Source: Streptomyces bluensis (lineage in GTDB: Bacteria > Actinomycetota > Actinomycetes > Streptomycetales > Streptomycetaceae). Taken from it: a stretch of 64,000 bases of DNA. Made by a program: the position numbers and the translations under genes. The DNA lies in assembly GCF_014650715.1 (NCBI RefSeq), contig NZ_BMVM01000008.1:186001-250000 (forward strand), in the 5' to 3' direction. Below are positions 30,426 to 38,886 of this stretch, one piece after another. Each line of letters begins with the position of its first letter. Position 1 is the first letter of the stretch. The notes beneath the pieces are model-generated. The model was given only the letters and a program-made list of their open reading frames with translations. It was not told the DNA's origin and made no database searches.

Positions 30426-30902
30426 ATGAATATACGTACCGTGTCCTTCGACCACCCGGACGCCATCAGACTCAACGACCGGGTGCAGGCCGAGTACGCC
30501 GTTCGATACGACGACGGCGGCGACGCCACACCACTCGACCGGGCCGACTTCGAGCCGCCTCAGGGGCTGTACCTCATCGCCTACGACGAGTCCGGCACAC
30601 CCGTGGCGACGGGCGGCTGGCGCGCCCGGGACGAGAACGGCGAGGGGAACCTGGACGGGGACGCCGAGCTCAAGCGGATGTACGTCGTCGAAGAGGCGCG
30701 TGGCAAGGGGCTGGCCCGCCGCATCCTGGCCGCCCTGGAGGACGACGCCCGCGCGGCGGGCCGTATCCGTATGGTGCTGGAGACGGGCGCGAAGCAGCCC
30801 GAGGCCGTCGGCCTGTACACCTCCAGCGGCTATGAGCCGTGCGCCAAGTTCGGCTACTACCGCTTCCACGAACTGAGCATGTGCTTCGCGAAGGAACTGT
30901 AG
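30426..30902 (+). CDS. GNAT-family N-acetyltransferase
   Basis: 158 residues with the GNAT core: ELKRMYVVEEARGKGLARRIL (acetyl-CoA pyrophosphate-binding loop R-G-K-G-x-A), followed by MVLETGAKQPEAVGLYTSSGY, the beta-5/helix-4 region with the usual Tyr acid. The substrate is unknown. It has its own promoter region (divergent from exonuclease III) and no obvious partner gene. Confidence 0.9.
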   Translation: MNIRTVSFDHPDAIRLNDRVQAEYAVRYDDGGDATPLDRADFEPPQGLYLIAYDESGTPVATGGWRARDENGEGNLDGDAELKRMYVVEEARGKGLARRILAALEDDARAAGRIRMVLETGAKQPEAVGLYTSSGYEPCAKFGYYRFHELSMCFAKEL

Positions 30903-30956
30903 GCGGGCTGTAGGCGCCCGCCTACTCGCGCCCGTCACCCCCCGCCCCCGCCGGGC

Positions 30957-32492
30957 TCAGGCGGTGGTGGGCACGATCCGCCACTGCTGGCAGTTGTTGT
31001 TCAGCCGGCTCCACTGGCGCACGTCCACCCCGTCGCCGGTGCCGCAGTCGGCGACGTCGGCGACCTTGCCGGTGGCCGCGTTGACGATCCGGACGTGGTC
31101 GCCGCCGGTGTAGACGAGCCGGTACCTCTGGCAGTTGTTGTTGAGCCAGGACCACTGGCGGATGTCGGCACCGTCGGCGGAGGAGCAGTCGGCGACGTCC
31201 ATGACCTTGCCGGTGGCCACGTTCACCAGACGGCTGGTGTCGTCGGCCATGTCCTCGATGCGCCACTTCTGGTTGGCGCCGCCGTTGCAGGTCCACTGAT
31301 GGATGTTCGTGCCGTCGGCGGCGCCGCCGCCGTTGACGTCCAGGCACTTGCCGCTGTTGCGGTTGACCAGCGTGTACGCGGTCGGGGTCGTCGCGGTCTC
31401 TCCGGAGGGGCCGGGCAGGGTGGTGCCGAGCGCCACGGGCGTACCGAAGTCGGGCGTACCGTCGGCGTTCCATGTGAACTTCTGGGCGCGCGTGGTGCGG
31501 GCGTTGCCGCAGCCGCCGTTCGACGTGCTGTTGCCGTGGTAGACGATCCAGTTCTCGGTGCCGTCGGGCGAGGTGAAGAACCCGTTGTGGCCGGGACCGT
31601 AGACCCCGGCGGCGTCGTTGCGCTGGAAGACCGGCGTCTGCCTCTTGGTCCAGGAGGCGGGGTTGAGCGGGTCGCTGCCGGTGAGTTCGAGCCGGCCCAG
31701 CTTGTAGTCGGGGGTCTGGCAGGAGCTCGCGGAGAAGGTCAGGAAGGTCCGGCCGTCGTGGTACAGCGGCTCGGGGCCCTCGTTGACCGGGGCGCCGGAG
31801 GTCTCCCAGCTCAGCGTGGGGCTGGAGATGATCGTGAAGGTGGAGCTCGCCAGGGTGTACGGGTTGTTCATGGGCGCGATGACCAGGCTCTGCGCGCTGC
31901 CGCCGATGAAGCCACTGCCCACCAGGTACAACTTGCTGCCGTGCCGCAGCACACTGGCGTCGATGAGCCAGCCGCCGGGGGTGAGATTGGCCCCGGTGAG
32001 GCTGTTCTTGTACGTGTACGGCCCCATCGGGTCGGAACCCGCGCTCTCCAGCACGTGCGTGCGCTGCGAGTCACAGCACGCGGTGCCGCGGTTGCCGGCC
32101 GAGTAGTACAGGTACCACTTCCCGTCGAGGAAGTGGATCTCGGGCGCCCAGAAGTTGGAGTTGCGGCCGGTGGTGGAGTCGGACCACACCTGGACGCTCG
32201 GTGCGGTGGACAGCCCGGCCAGCGTCGGCGCCTTCCGCATGGTCAGCTCGCCCGTGAACGAGGTCGTCACCAGGTAGTAGTTGCCGTTGTAGTACTCCAG
32301 CCAGGGGTCGGCGCCCTTCTGCGCCTTGACCGGGTTGGTGTACGGCTTGCCGTCGGCCGCGACGGTGGGCTGCGTGGCGACGAGTGACAGTGACGCGAGC
32401 AGGGACAGCAGGACCGCCCCGAGGATCGACCAGTGACGGGGGCGGGGGCGAGGGCGGGTCCGGGTGCGGGTTCTGGTACGGGTGCGGAGCAC
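30957..32492 (-). CDS. Secreted GH43 arabinan/arabinofuranosidase-type hydrolase with ricin-type lectin domain
   Basis: About 511 residues. Start GTG 32492 (GGAAGGGA upstream). The signal peptide has a remarkable n-region of alternating Arg-Thr and Arg-Pro dipeptides (residues 3-18), a hydrophobic core (LGAVLLSLLASLSLV) and probable cleavage after TVAA. GH43 five-bladed propeller (about 50-380): catalytic base Asp in KGADPWLEYYNG, WAPEIHFLDGKWYLYY, acid Glu in NEGPEPLYHDG. RICIN/CBM13 domain (about 385-511) with repeated Q-W motifs (NQKWRIED, CQRYRLV, CQQWRIVP). It would degrade arabinan or arabinoxylan side chains outside the cell. Exact linkage specificity cannot be read. It stands as a single gene beside a decayed regulator. 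Confidence 0.88.
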   Translation of the reverse strand: MLRTRTRTRTRTRPRPRPRHWSILGAVLLSLLASLSLVATQPTVAADGKPYTNPVKAQKGADPWLEYYNGNYYLVTTSFTGELTMRKAPTLAGLSTAPSVQVWSDSTTGRNSNFWAPEIHFLDGKWYLYYSAGNRGTACCDSQRTHVLESAGSDPMGPYTYKNSLTGANLTPGGWLIDASVLRHGSKLYLVGSGFIGGSAQSLVIAPMNNPYTLASSTFTIISSPTLSWETSGAPVNEGPEPLYHDGRTFLTFSASSCQTPDYKLGRLELTGSDPLNPASWTKRQTPVFQRNDAAGVYGPGHNGFFTSPDGTENWIVYHGNSTSNGGCGNARTTRAQKFTWNADGTPDFGTPVALGTTLPGPSGETATTPTAYTLVNRNSGKCLDVNGGGAADGTNIHQWTCNGGANQKWRIEDMADDTSRLVNVATGKVMDVADCSSADGADIRQWSWLNNNCQRYRLVYTGGDHVRIVNAATGKVADVADCGTGDGVDVRQWSRLNNNCQQWRIVPTTA

Positions 32493-32597
32493 GGCAAGTC
32501 CCTTCCGGCAGCGACTCGTTCGTTCGACATGTCGAACTACGTGCGTAACTTCGGCCAGAAGGTAGAGGTGAGTCGGGAGTGACGTCAATGGATACGA

Positions 32598-32678
32598 CGT
32601 GAGGACGCTGCCGATGCGCTTGCCGACGGCGGCCTCGGTGACAACCAGTTCCCGTGCCATGGCGCCGTTGAAGCGCCG
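32598..32678 (-). pseudogene. LuxR-type helix-turn-helix remnant
   Basis: The minus strand reads RFNGAMARELVVTEAAVGKRIGSVL, the second half of a LuxR/NarL C-terminal HTH (usual pattern IARELVVTEAAVEKHIGNI). Nothing of a receiver domain remains upstream and the frame runs on without the usual C-terminus, so it is a fragment. It sits within the 325-base gene-free interval 32493-32817. The rest of that interval shows one short open stretch (GWNHSDQAEALVNLINDGSW) of unknown origin and a 9-base tandem repeat. Confidence 0.5.
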
Positions 32679-32755
32679 GTCTTCCTTCTCTCAACCGTCC
32701 ACCAGGAACCGTCGTTGATGAGGTTGACGAGGGCCTCGGCCTGGTCACTGTGGTT

Positions 32756-32788
32756 CCAGCCCGCCCAGCCCGCCCAGCCCGCCCAGCC
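32756..32788. repeat. 9-bp tandem repeat (CCAGCCCGC, 3.7 units)
   Basis: CCAGCCCGC occurs at 32756, 32765 and 32774, with a partial copy at 32783. It lies just downstream of the dehydrogenase/NTF2 gene. Confidence 0.85.
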
Positions 32789-32817
32789 GAGCTCACCGGA
32801 GATCGTTCCCCGTCTTC

Positions 32818-33975
32818 TCAGAAGTGGCGGTGATACGCCTTGTTGGCGATACGCCAGCTGTCGTCGGTGCGGACCAGCAGGAAGACGTCGGTGAACGTGT
32901 CTGGGCCGTGCGAGAGCGTCATGGTTGCGGTCGCGACGGTGCCGTGGACGTCGATGGCGTCGATGCGGCGGGAGCGGGTCGGTTCGTCCGAGGCCGGCCG
33001 GCCTGGGAAGAGAGCGCAGTATTCGTCCAGGCGCCAGGAGACGAATGCACCGTCGCGGAGTCCCTCGATGTGGGCGGTGGGCAGGAACGCGTCGCGGAAG
33101 TGGGTGGGGTCGCCGGTGGCGTGTCCGCGGATGTAGGCGCGGAGCGGTTCGAGTACGGCGTCTTCCACGGCGGGGACCGTGGCGGCGAACGCTATGTCGG
33201 CCTCAGGGGCGGCAGGGCTGTCGGCCAGGCCGGCTGCGCTGCGCAAGGGGGTGTGGGACGCGGCGGCCAGCAAGGCCATGTCCTTGGCCAGCGCGCCGAT
33301 GGTGAATTCGGCCGTGACAGCGTCCGACTGGTTGGCGAGGAAGGGTCGTTTGCGTGCCACGAGTCCGCCGAGCTGGCCGAGTTCGAGGACGTCCAGCGCC
33401 TGGGTACGGGGCAGGCCGAGGGCGTTGGCCTGCCGCAGTGAGTCACGCAGCGCGAGGACGGCGCCGGCGAGGCTGTTGTTGGCGATCAGCTTCAGCGCGG
33501 CGGCGGTGGAGGCGTCATCGACGTGCCGCACGGTGCCCAGCGCTTCCAGTACCGGTCGGGCTCGATCAAGCGCGTCTTGGTCGGCGGCGGCAAGAATCTG
33601 CAGGGCTCCGGCAGCGGCAGCGGGAACAGAGCCGAGTACGGGTGCGTGGACGTAGGCCGGGCCGAGTTGCCGGGACAGCTTCGACGCTTCGGCGGGGGCG
33701 ATGGTGCTGGTGTTCAGCACCATCGTGTCCGTTCGCAGCGAGCCACGGACGTCGTCGAGGACCTGCCGGCAGGCCGGGCCGTCGAACAATGCCAGGAGCA
33801 CGAACTCGGCCTTCGCCACGGCGTCGTTCGGATCGCCGGTCGTCTTGACGGCGCCTGATGTGCGCCCCGAGCGGGTCCAGCCGACGACGTCCCAGCCCTG
33901 GGTGGCCAGTCGTGTCGCGATCGCCCCGCCCATGCGCCCCAGGCCGAGGACGGCGATCGTGTGCGGTGTGGTCAT
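32818..33975 (-). CDS. Beta-hydroxyacid-dehydrogenase-like protein fused to NTF2-like (lumazine-binding type) domain
   Basis: 385 residues. The N-terminal Rossmann domain (GLGRMGGAIATRL, 9-21) and helical domain (about 160-270) follow the 6-phosphogluconate/3-hydroxyisobutyrate dehydrogenase family. The usual catalytic Lys region is present as ALKLIANN. From about residue 275 a second domain begins (VPAVEDAVLEPLRAYIRGHATGD, then a string ending DSWRIANKAYHRHF), typical of putative lumazine-binding NTF2-like proteins. The fusion is in one uninterrupted frame. The reaction is unknown; the NTF2 domain may bind a small product. The gene is divergent from a LysR regulator, which likely controls it. 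Confidence 0.82.
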   Translation of the reverse strand: MTTPHTIAVLGLGRMGGAIATRLATQGWDVVGWTRSGRTSGAVKTTGDPNDAVAKAEFVLLALFDGPACRQVLDDVRGSLRTDTMVLNTSTIAPAEASKLSRQLGPAYVHAPVLGSVPAAAAGALQILAAADQDALDRARPVLEALGTVRHVDDASTAAALKLIANNSLAGAVLALRDSLRQANALGLPRTQALDVLELGQLGGLVARKRPFLANQSDAVTAEFTIGALAKDMALLAAASHTPLRSAAGLADSPAAPEADIAFAATVPAVEDAVLEPLRAYIRGHATGDPTHFRDAFLPTAHIEGLRDGAFVSWRLDEYCALFPGRPASDEPTRSRRIDAIDVHGTVATATMTLSHGPDTFTDVFLLVRTDDSWRIANKAYHRHF

Positions 33976-34070
33976 GCGCGCCAGACTGGTGCACCACAAG
34001 GGCTGCGACAAGCGCAGATTGTGCAGGCCGGCCCTGCGGAGTGCGCATACCGGCCGGGCATACTGCCTCC

Positions 34071-35009
34071 ATGGAACTGACGGTGTGGCGGACCTTCGTG
34101 ACCGTGTGCCGACTCGGGTCTCTGTCGGCGGCGGCCGCCGAGCTCCATCACACGCAGTCGGCCGTCTCCCGGCAGGTCGCCGGGCTGGAGCGGCAGCTCG
34201 GCGTGCCGCTGATCGAGCGGCATGCGCGCGGTGTGCGCCCGACGCCTGCCGGCGAGGTGTTCCGGCACCACGCTCTGGCCACGCTCAGCGAGGCCGACCG
34301 CGCCGTACGTGCCGCACGGGAGGCCGGCGACGGGGCGTTCAACCGGCCGCTGACGGTCGGCGCGACCCCTTCTCTTGCCGCAGGGATCGTCCCAGAGGCC
34401 ATCCGGGCCCTGCAGAAGGAGACCGGATCCATCCGGTGGAGCCTGCTCCCCGGCTTGAGCGCACAACTGCACCACCGTGTGACCACCGGCGATCTCGACG
34501 TTGCCGTCGTCACCGACGCACCGCCAGGGCTGCCCCATGACCCGCGGGTCGAACGCCGGTTCCTCGGGCTGGACGACATGGTCGTCGCACTGCCCGTCGA
34601 CCATCCACAGGCCGGGCGCGGCCCGGTGCGCATGCGGACACTGGCCGACGAGACCTGGGTCGAGGACAACGACGGCTCAGCGGCGCTCCTGCACCAGCAC
34701 GCCGCCCGCGCCGGAGTCAGCGCCCGTATCGATCTCACCGCGGCCGATCTGCCCGGCAAGCTGGCCCTGGTCGCGACCGGCCACGCCATCGCGCTGATAC
34801 CCGGGGTGCTGACGCGCGCACTGCGAATAGACATCACCACCGTGGGCCTCGTCGATCCTCCGACCCGCGGCATCTACACGATCACCCCGCATCGCAGCCC
34901 TCACCCCTGCGCAGCCCCTCTGCTCGACCAGCTCGCCACTGCCTTCACCTCGATCCGGCCGGCCCACGAACTCGTGAGCCGGGGCTCTCCGGGATCGGGC
35001 TACCGCTGA
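34071..35009 (+). CDS. LysR-family transcriptional regulator
   Basis: 312 residues. Classical LTTR N-terminal HTH (LTVWRTFVTVCRLGSLSAAA, then ELHHTQSAVSRQVAGLERQLG) and a C-terminal periplasmic-binding-like effector domain (PLTVGATPSLAAGIVPEAI, then DLDVAVV). The ATG is 95 bases from the divergent dehydrogenase/NTF2 gene. LTTRs usually activate the divergent neighbour in response to a pathway metabolite; the ligand is not known. Confidence 0.92.
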   Translation: MELTVWRTFVTVCRLGSLSAAAAELHHTQSAVSRQVAGLERQLGVPLIERHARGVRPTPAGEVFRHHALATLSEADRAVRAAREAGDGAFNRPLTVGATPSLAAGIVPEAIRALQKETGSIRWSLLPGLSAQLHHRVTTGDLDVAVVTDAPPGLPHDPRVERRFLGLDDMVVALPVDHPQAGRGPVRMRTLADETWVEDNDGSAALLHQHAARAGVSARIDLTAADLPGKLALVATGHAIALIPGVLTRALRIDITTVGLVDPPTRGIYTITPHRSPHPCAAPLLDQLATAFTSIRPAHELVSRGSPGSGYR

Positions 35010-35178
35010 CTTCCCCAACTGCCCGACACAGTTTGGCTTTTGAGTGTCTGGGACGCCTGGGGTTGCCTAGGAACTCGCGGGACCGTCTTCAGCCTGCGGC
35101 AGCACACCAACCCGGCCCCACCAAGCACCGCCGTCATCCACCAGCCCCAACAGGCTCGAACGGACCCCGGAAACGACG

Positions 35179-35214
35179 AAGATCCCGACTGATCACAATG
35201 ATCAGCGGGATCTT
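35179..35214 (-). terminator. Terminator of the tRNA-Ala gene
   Basis: AAGATCCC (35179-35186) pairs with GGGATCTT (35207-35214), and CTGATCA (35189-35195) with TGATCAG (35199-35205), separated by small bulges and a CAA loop. On the minus strand the stem is followed by CGTCGTTTCC. It lies 39 bases past the tRNA 3' end. Otherwise 35010-35252 shows no gene. Confidence 0.75.
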
Positions 35215-35252
35215 GTCAACCACTCCTGAGCGAACTCAAGAACAGTCGTGCG

Positions 35253-35326
35253 TGGACCTGAGGGGATTTGAACCCCTGGCCCCCTCGATGCGAACGAGGT
35301 GCGCTACCGGACTGCGCCACAGGCCC
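35253..35326 (-). tRNA. tRNA-Ala (anticodon CGC)
   Basis: 74 bases folding as a cloverleaf on the minus strand. Acceptor GGGCCTG/CAGGTCC contains a G3-U70 wobble, the alanine identity element. The D-arm is GCGC...GCGC. The anticodon stem CCTCG/CGAGG has loop TTCGCAT, giving anticodon CGC (codon GCG). The T-arm is AGGGG-TTCAAAT-CCCCT. The discriminator is A. CCA is not encoded. A hairpin terminator follows at 35214-35179. Confidence 0.97.
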
Positions 35327-35441
35327 TTGCAACGAGTGAAACTCTAGCATCCCCGTCCGGCTGCTTGGAAATCCGTTCCGGCGCTGGTCAACGGCACCCC
35401 GCTGCCGCAACCCGGTGACGGCCCTCCCGCGCGCCTCAGTC

Positions 35442-36767
35442 CTACTCGTTGGCCGCGCGCGGCCGGTCGCCGTCCTCGTACTGGTCGAACAGTGGGGTGC
35501 GCCCCCGCTCCCGGGAGCGGCGTGCGGACGCGGCACGGCGGGCGTCGCAGCGACCGTCGTCGGAGGAGCCGGTGCCTGCCGGGTCCTCCTCGGCGGTGTC
35601 GGCGGCGGTGGGGGTGGGGGCGGGGAACTCCGGCTCCTGTTCGGCAGCGGCGTCAGTGCCGGTGCCCCTTCCGGTACCGGTCGTACCCGCCGCGCTCGAC
35701 CGCGCCGAGCTCCACGAGTCCGGAGCGCCCAGGTCCACGTTCGGTGTGGCCCGTGGTGCGACCGGCGCCGTCACGTAGGTGGGGAGCGGTACCGGAACCG
35801 GGTCCCAGCTGTCCCCCTGGCCGGGGCGGCGCTGCCGCTCGCGCTGCTGGTCGACCCACTCCGCGTGGTCGGTCTGCTCGACGAGGGCGCGACGGTCGGC
35901 CGCGAGCGCGGAGAGGCCCGGGTTGGTCCCGGGCTCTGGTCCGTCCTCCGGCTCGTCGGCGTCCAGGTCGGGCGCCGGGCGCCGCCGGGGGTGGCGCTCA
36001 CGCAGCCGCTGTGCCGCCGCCTCGGCCCGGCGCCGGTCCATCGTGTACGCGAACCGCCGCCGCTCCTGGGCGCGCAGGTACACGATGTACGCGCTCAGCA
36101 GGACCGCCGGTACGCCGGGCGCCCACAGGAAGGCCAGCCCTCCGACCGCCGCGACGATCGCTCCGAACGTGAAGGCGAGGAAGAGCATGACGGTCGTACG
36201 CCGTCGGCGCGCGAGCACCTTCAAGCGCCGGGCGCGTGCGGCCGACTCCGCCGAGGTTCCACGTGGCCCGCGCGCACCCGATCCCGTCTTCTCGGCGGCC
36301 TTGGACGACGGCGAAGCCTGCGCCGACGAGGGCTGCGCCTTACTGCCCGACTGCACCTTGTTACCCGTCTGCACCTTGCCGCCCTGCTGCGCCTTGCTGC
36401 CCTGCTGCACCTTGCCGCCCGGCTGTGCCTGCTGCGGCACCGGTCTGGCCGGCCCGCCCGGCTCCGTCGGCAGCTGCGTCCTGGTCTGCGCACGGTACGG
36501 AGGCATGGCGAAGGCCCGGACGTCCACCGAGTCGGTGACGGCGTCCGGGTCGGCGTTGGGCTCCTCCTCGTCGGTGGAGCGCGCCCGCAGGTCCTTGGCG
36601 TACCGGCGCTCCATGCCCGCCCGTCCGGAAAGCAGCCGGATGGCGGTGCTGAAGCGTTCCGTCGGACGGGCTTCGTTCAACTCGTCCTGCCTACGGAGCC
36701 ACATGGGCACCAAGTAGGCGGCCCAGGCCCCGACGATGACTGCGTAGATGAGGCCGCTGCTGCTCAC
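35442..36767 (-). CDS. sepX: Divisome membrane protein SepX/GlpR
   Basis: 441 residues. N-terminal helix SSSGLIYAVIVGAWAAYLVP followed by MWLRRQDELNEARPTERF, the conserved signature of SepX/GlpR. A long disordered linker contains about five hexad repeats of the type G-x-K-V/A-Q-x (about residues 115-150). Two more membrane helices (about 200-245) and a basic-acidic C-terminal tail follow. SepX is needed for cross-wall and sporulation septum formation in Streptomyces, and its corynebacterial counterpart GlpR is the receptor of the gephyrin-like protein Glp. A Glp/MoeA gene lies four genes upstream on the same strand. The start is GTG 36767; a GTG two codons earlier is possible. Confidence 0.9.
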   Translation of the reverse strand: MSSSGLIYAVIVGAWAAYLVPMWLRRQDELNEARPTERFSTAIRLLSGRAGMERRYAKDLRARSTDEEEPNADPDAVTDSVDVRAFAMPPYRAQTRTQLPTEPGGPARPVPQQAQPGGKVQQGSKAQQGGKVQTGNKVQSGSKAQPSSAQASPSSKAAEKTGSGARGPRGTSAESAARARRLKVLARRRRTTVMLFLAFTFGAIVAAVGGLAFLWAPGVPAVLLSAYIVYLRAQERRRFAYTMDRRRAEAAAQRLRERHPRRRPAPDLDADEPEDGPEPGTNPGLSALAADRRALVEQTDHAEWVDQQRERQRRPGQGDSWDPVPVPLPTYVTAPVAPRATPNVDLGAPDSWSSARSSAAGTTGTGRGTGTDAAAEQEPEFPAPTPTAADTAEEDPAGTGSSDDGRCDARRAASARRSRERGRTPLFDQYEDGDRPRAANE

Positions 36768-36939
36768 GCTCACACGGTAGAGGGGTTTGCTTGGGGCCAT
36801 CTGCCAATTGCGCCGGTGTGTCGCACGATCTGGCTGATATTTCGAGCGTTTTTTGCGACCGATGTGATCAACAGGACACCGTGAGTGCGAAATTAACGCG
36901 CTCAGGCGGTCGGCGAGCGATCAATTTCGAACACTTATT

Positions 36940-37590
36940 TCATTTGCGCGGAGTCTCGCCGGACGTGTTCTGCGATGCGCTCCACGGAGTGTTCCGCGCG
37001 TTCCGCGCACGTACCCGCTGCCAGCGGGCCAGCAGGCCGTCGGGGACCTCTTCGGCGGTGAGTGCGAAGACGAGATGGTCGCGCCAGGCCCCGTCGATGT
37101 GAAGATATCGTGGACGAAGTCCTTCCTCGCGGAATCCGAGTTTCTCCACGACCCGGCGGCTGGGGCTGTTCTCGGGGCGAATGCAGACTTCGATCCGGTG
37201 CAGACCGACGGCGCGAAAACAGTGGTCGACCACAAGGGCCACGGCCGTCGGCATCACGCCCCGCCCTGCGACCGCCTCGTCCACCCAGTAGCCGATGTGC
37301 CCGGAGCACATCGAGCCCCAGGTGATCCCGGCGACCGTCAGCTGTCCGACCAGCCGGCCCTGGTACTCGATCACGAACGGCAGCATCCGGCCCGCGTTCG
37401 CCTCCGCGCGCAGATGGCGGACCATCTGGCGGTAGGTCGGCCGGTGGGTGATCGGGCCTCCGGGCGTGGGCGGCGGAATCGTCGCCTCCCACGGCCGCAG
37501 CCAGTCCCGGTTGCGTCGGTTGACCTCGCGCCAGGCCCGCTGGTCACGCAGCTTTATGGGCCGGAGGACGATATCGCCGTCCGCCAGCAC
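36940..37590 (-). CDS. rimJ: RimJ-type GNAT acetyltransferase
   Basis: 216 residues. GNAT core of the ribosomal-protein N-acetyltransferase group: IVLRPIKLRDQRAWREVN at the N-terminus, GHIGYWVDEAVAGRGVMPTAV (acetyl-CoA loop), and RIEVCIRPENSPSRRVVEKLGF followed by EGLRPRYLHIDGAWRDH, all standard for RimJ/RimL. It starts with GTG 20 bases after mog and is followed by sepX after 172 bases. This position between moeA-type and sepX/glpR genes is conserved in actinobacteria. The substrate is unproven. Confidence 0.9.
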   Translation of the reverse strand: MLADGDIVLRPIKLRDQRAWREVNRRNRDWLRPWEATIPPPTPGGPITHRPTYRQMVRHLRAEANAGRMLPFVIEYQGRLVGQLTVAGITWGSMCSGHIGYWVDEAVAGRGVMPTAVALVVDHCFRAVGLHRIEVCIRPENSPSRRVVEKLGFREEGLRPRYLHIDGAWRDHLVFALTAEEVPDGLLARWQRVRARNARNTPWSASQNTSGETPRK

Positions 37591-37610
37591 GACGGGCCAG
37601 GATGGGCTGT

Positions 37611-38264
37611 TCAGCTCGCACCCCCCGTCGGTCCGGAGCGGTCCGTGTCGGGGGCAGGGGCGGGGCCGTCCTCGGCGGCCCCGCCGGGTCTGTGCCCGGC
37701 TTCCGTGCCCCCGCCGGGTCTGTGCCCGGCGGCTTCCGTGGCCCCGCCGGGTCTGGGGTGGTCCCCGCCTCGGATCTGGTCGACGGCGTGGACCAGGAGG
37801 GGCTCCAGTACCGCCAGCCCGTCCTTCACACCGCCGGTGGAGCCCGGAAGGTTCACGATCAGTGTCCCGCGCGCGACGCCCGCGAGTCCACGGGACAGCG
37901 CCGCCGTGGGCACCTTCTGACGGCCGAACGCCCTGATGGCCTCCGCAATGCCCGGCACCTCGTGGTCGAGGACGCCGCGGGTGGCCTCGGGGGTGCGGTC
38001 GGTGGGTGAGATGCCGGTTCCGCCGGTGGTCACGATGAGGTCGTACCCGGCGTCCACCCCCGCCCTCAGTGCCTCTGCCACCGGGTCGCCGTCGCGGACG
38101 ACCTGCGGGCCGTCGACAGCGAAGCCGAGCCTGCCGAGCCCCTCCACGATCAGGGGCCCGCCCCTGTCCTCGTACACCCCGGCCGCCGCCCGGTTGGAGG
38201 CGGTCACCACCAGGGCCGCGTACGGCGCGAGCAGGGCGCCGCCCAGCGACGGGGAACCGGTCAT
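37611..38264 (-). CDS. moaB: MogA/MoaB-type molybdopterin adenylyltransferase
   Basis: 217 residues. MoCF_biosynth domain: ALVVTASNRAAAG near the start, TTGGTGISPTDRTPEAT (the GGTG active loop), PGIAEAIRAF, and LIVNLPGSTGGVKDGL. These are standard for MoaB/Mog enzymes that adenylylate molybdopterin. The ATG overlaps the moaC stop (ATGA). The last 50 residues are a repetitive Gly/His/Arg/Pro/Glu tail (period about ten residues, AGHRPGGGTE-type) encoded by near-identical DNA repeats around 37670-37760. This tail is not part of the family fold and probably arose by slippage. Confidence 0.92.
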   Translation of the reverse strand: MTGSPSLGGALLAPYAALVVTASNRAAAGVYEDRGGPLIVEGLGRLGFAVDGPQVVRDGDPVAEALRAGVDAGYDLIVTTGGTGISPTDRTPEATRGVLDHEVPGIAEAIRAFGRQKVPTAALSRGLAGVARGTLIVNLPGSTGGVKDGLAVLEPLLVHAVDQIRGGDHPRPGGATEAAGHRPGGGTEAGHRPGGAAEDGPAPAPDTDRSGPTGGAS

Positions 38265-38773
38265 TCCCGGCTCCAGTCGCCGGACTTCCCGCCGGTCTTC
38301 TCCTCCACGCGCACGTCCGTGATGACCGCCCCCTTGTCGACCGCCTTGACCATGTCGACCACGGTGAGCGCCGCCACGCTGACCGCGGTGAGGGCCTCCA
38401 TCTCCACGCCCGTGCGGTCAGTCGTCTTCACGGTGGCCAGGATCTCGACGGCGTCGTCCGCGACCGACAGGTCAAGCTTGACACCCGACACCGACAACGG
38501 GTGGCAGAGCGGGATCAGTTCGGGGGTGCGCTTGGCGCCCATGATCCCCGCGATACGTGCGGTGGCGAGGGCATCGCCCTTGGGGACTCCCTCGCCGCGC
38601 AGCAACTCGACCACGCGCGGTGAGACCAGGACCCGGCCGCTGGCGCGGGCGGTGCGCGCGGTCACGTCCTTCCCGGACACATCGACCATGCGGGCGGCTC
38701 CCGCCTCGTCGATGTGCGTCAGTCGGTCCTCCGCCGGCGGTCCGGGGGTCTCCCCCCGGGAAGACACAGTCAT
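38261..38773 (-). CDS. moaC: Cyclic pyranopterin monophosphate synthase MoaC
   Basis: 170 residues. Contains LTHIDEAGAARMVDVSGK, GKR-type IMGAKRTPELIPLCHPL (the LCHPL motif), and GVEMEALTAVSVAALTVVDM with the catalytic-site lysine region MVKAVDKG. It converts 3',8-cyclo-7,8-dihydro-GTP into cyclic pyranopterin monophosphate, the first committed molybdenum-cofactor step with MoaA (not in this window). It overlaps moaB by 4 bases and lies 113 bases after the glp/moeA gene. Confidence 0.95.
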   Translation of the reverse strand: MTVSSRGETPGPPAEDRLTHIDEAGAARMVDVSGKDVTARTARASGRVLVSPRVVELLRGEGVPKGDALATARIAGIMGAKRTPELIPLCHPLSVSGVKLDLSVADDAVEILATVKTTDRTGVEMEALTAVSVAALTVVDMVKAVDKGAVITDVRVEEKTGGKSGDWSRE

Positions 38774-38886
38774 GTGGTGTGGCGCTCCCGGTCAGGGCCG
38801 TCGCGGTGGGCGCACGGCCTGTTGTGCGCGACACGGTACGCCAACTTCAGCGGCCTCGCGGAGCCGGTTCTCCCTGGCCCCGGGTG

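Noticed and set aside
35010..35252. Integrated element scar at the 3' side of tRNA-Ala
   Set aside because: tRNA 3' ends are frequent attachment sites, but no duplicated tRNA 3' segment or integrase trace was found in this window.
35216..35347. Short plus-strand protein frame across the tRNA-Ala region (FEPLAPSMRTRC-type)
   Set aside because: It is the translated complement of the tRNA gene, a common false protein.
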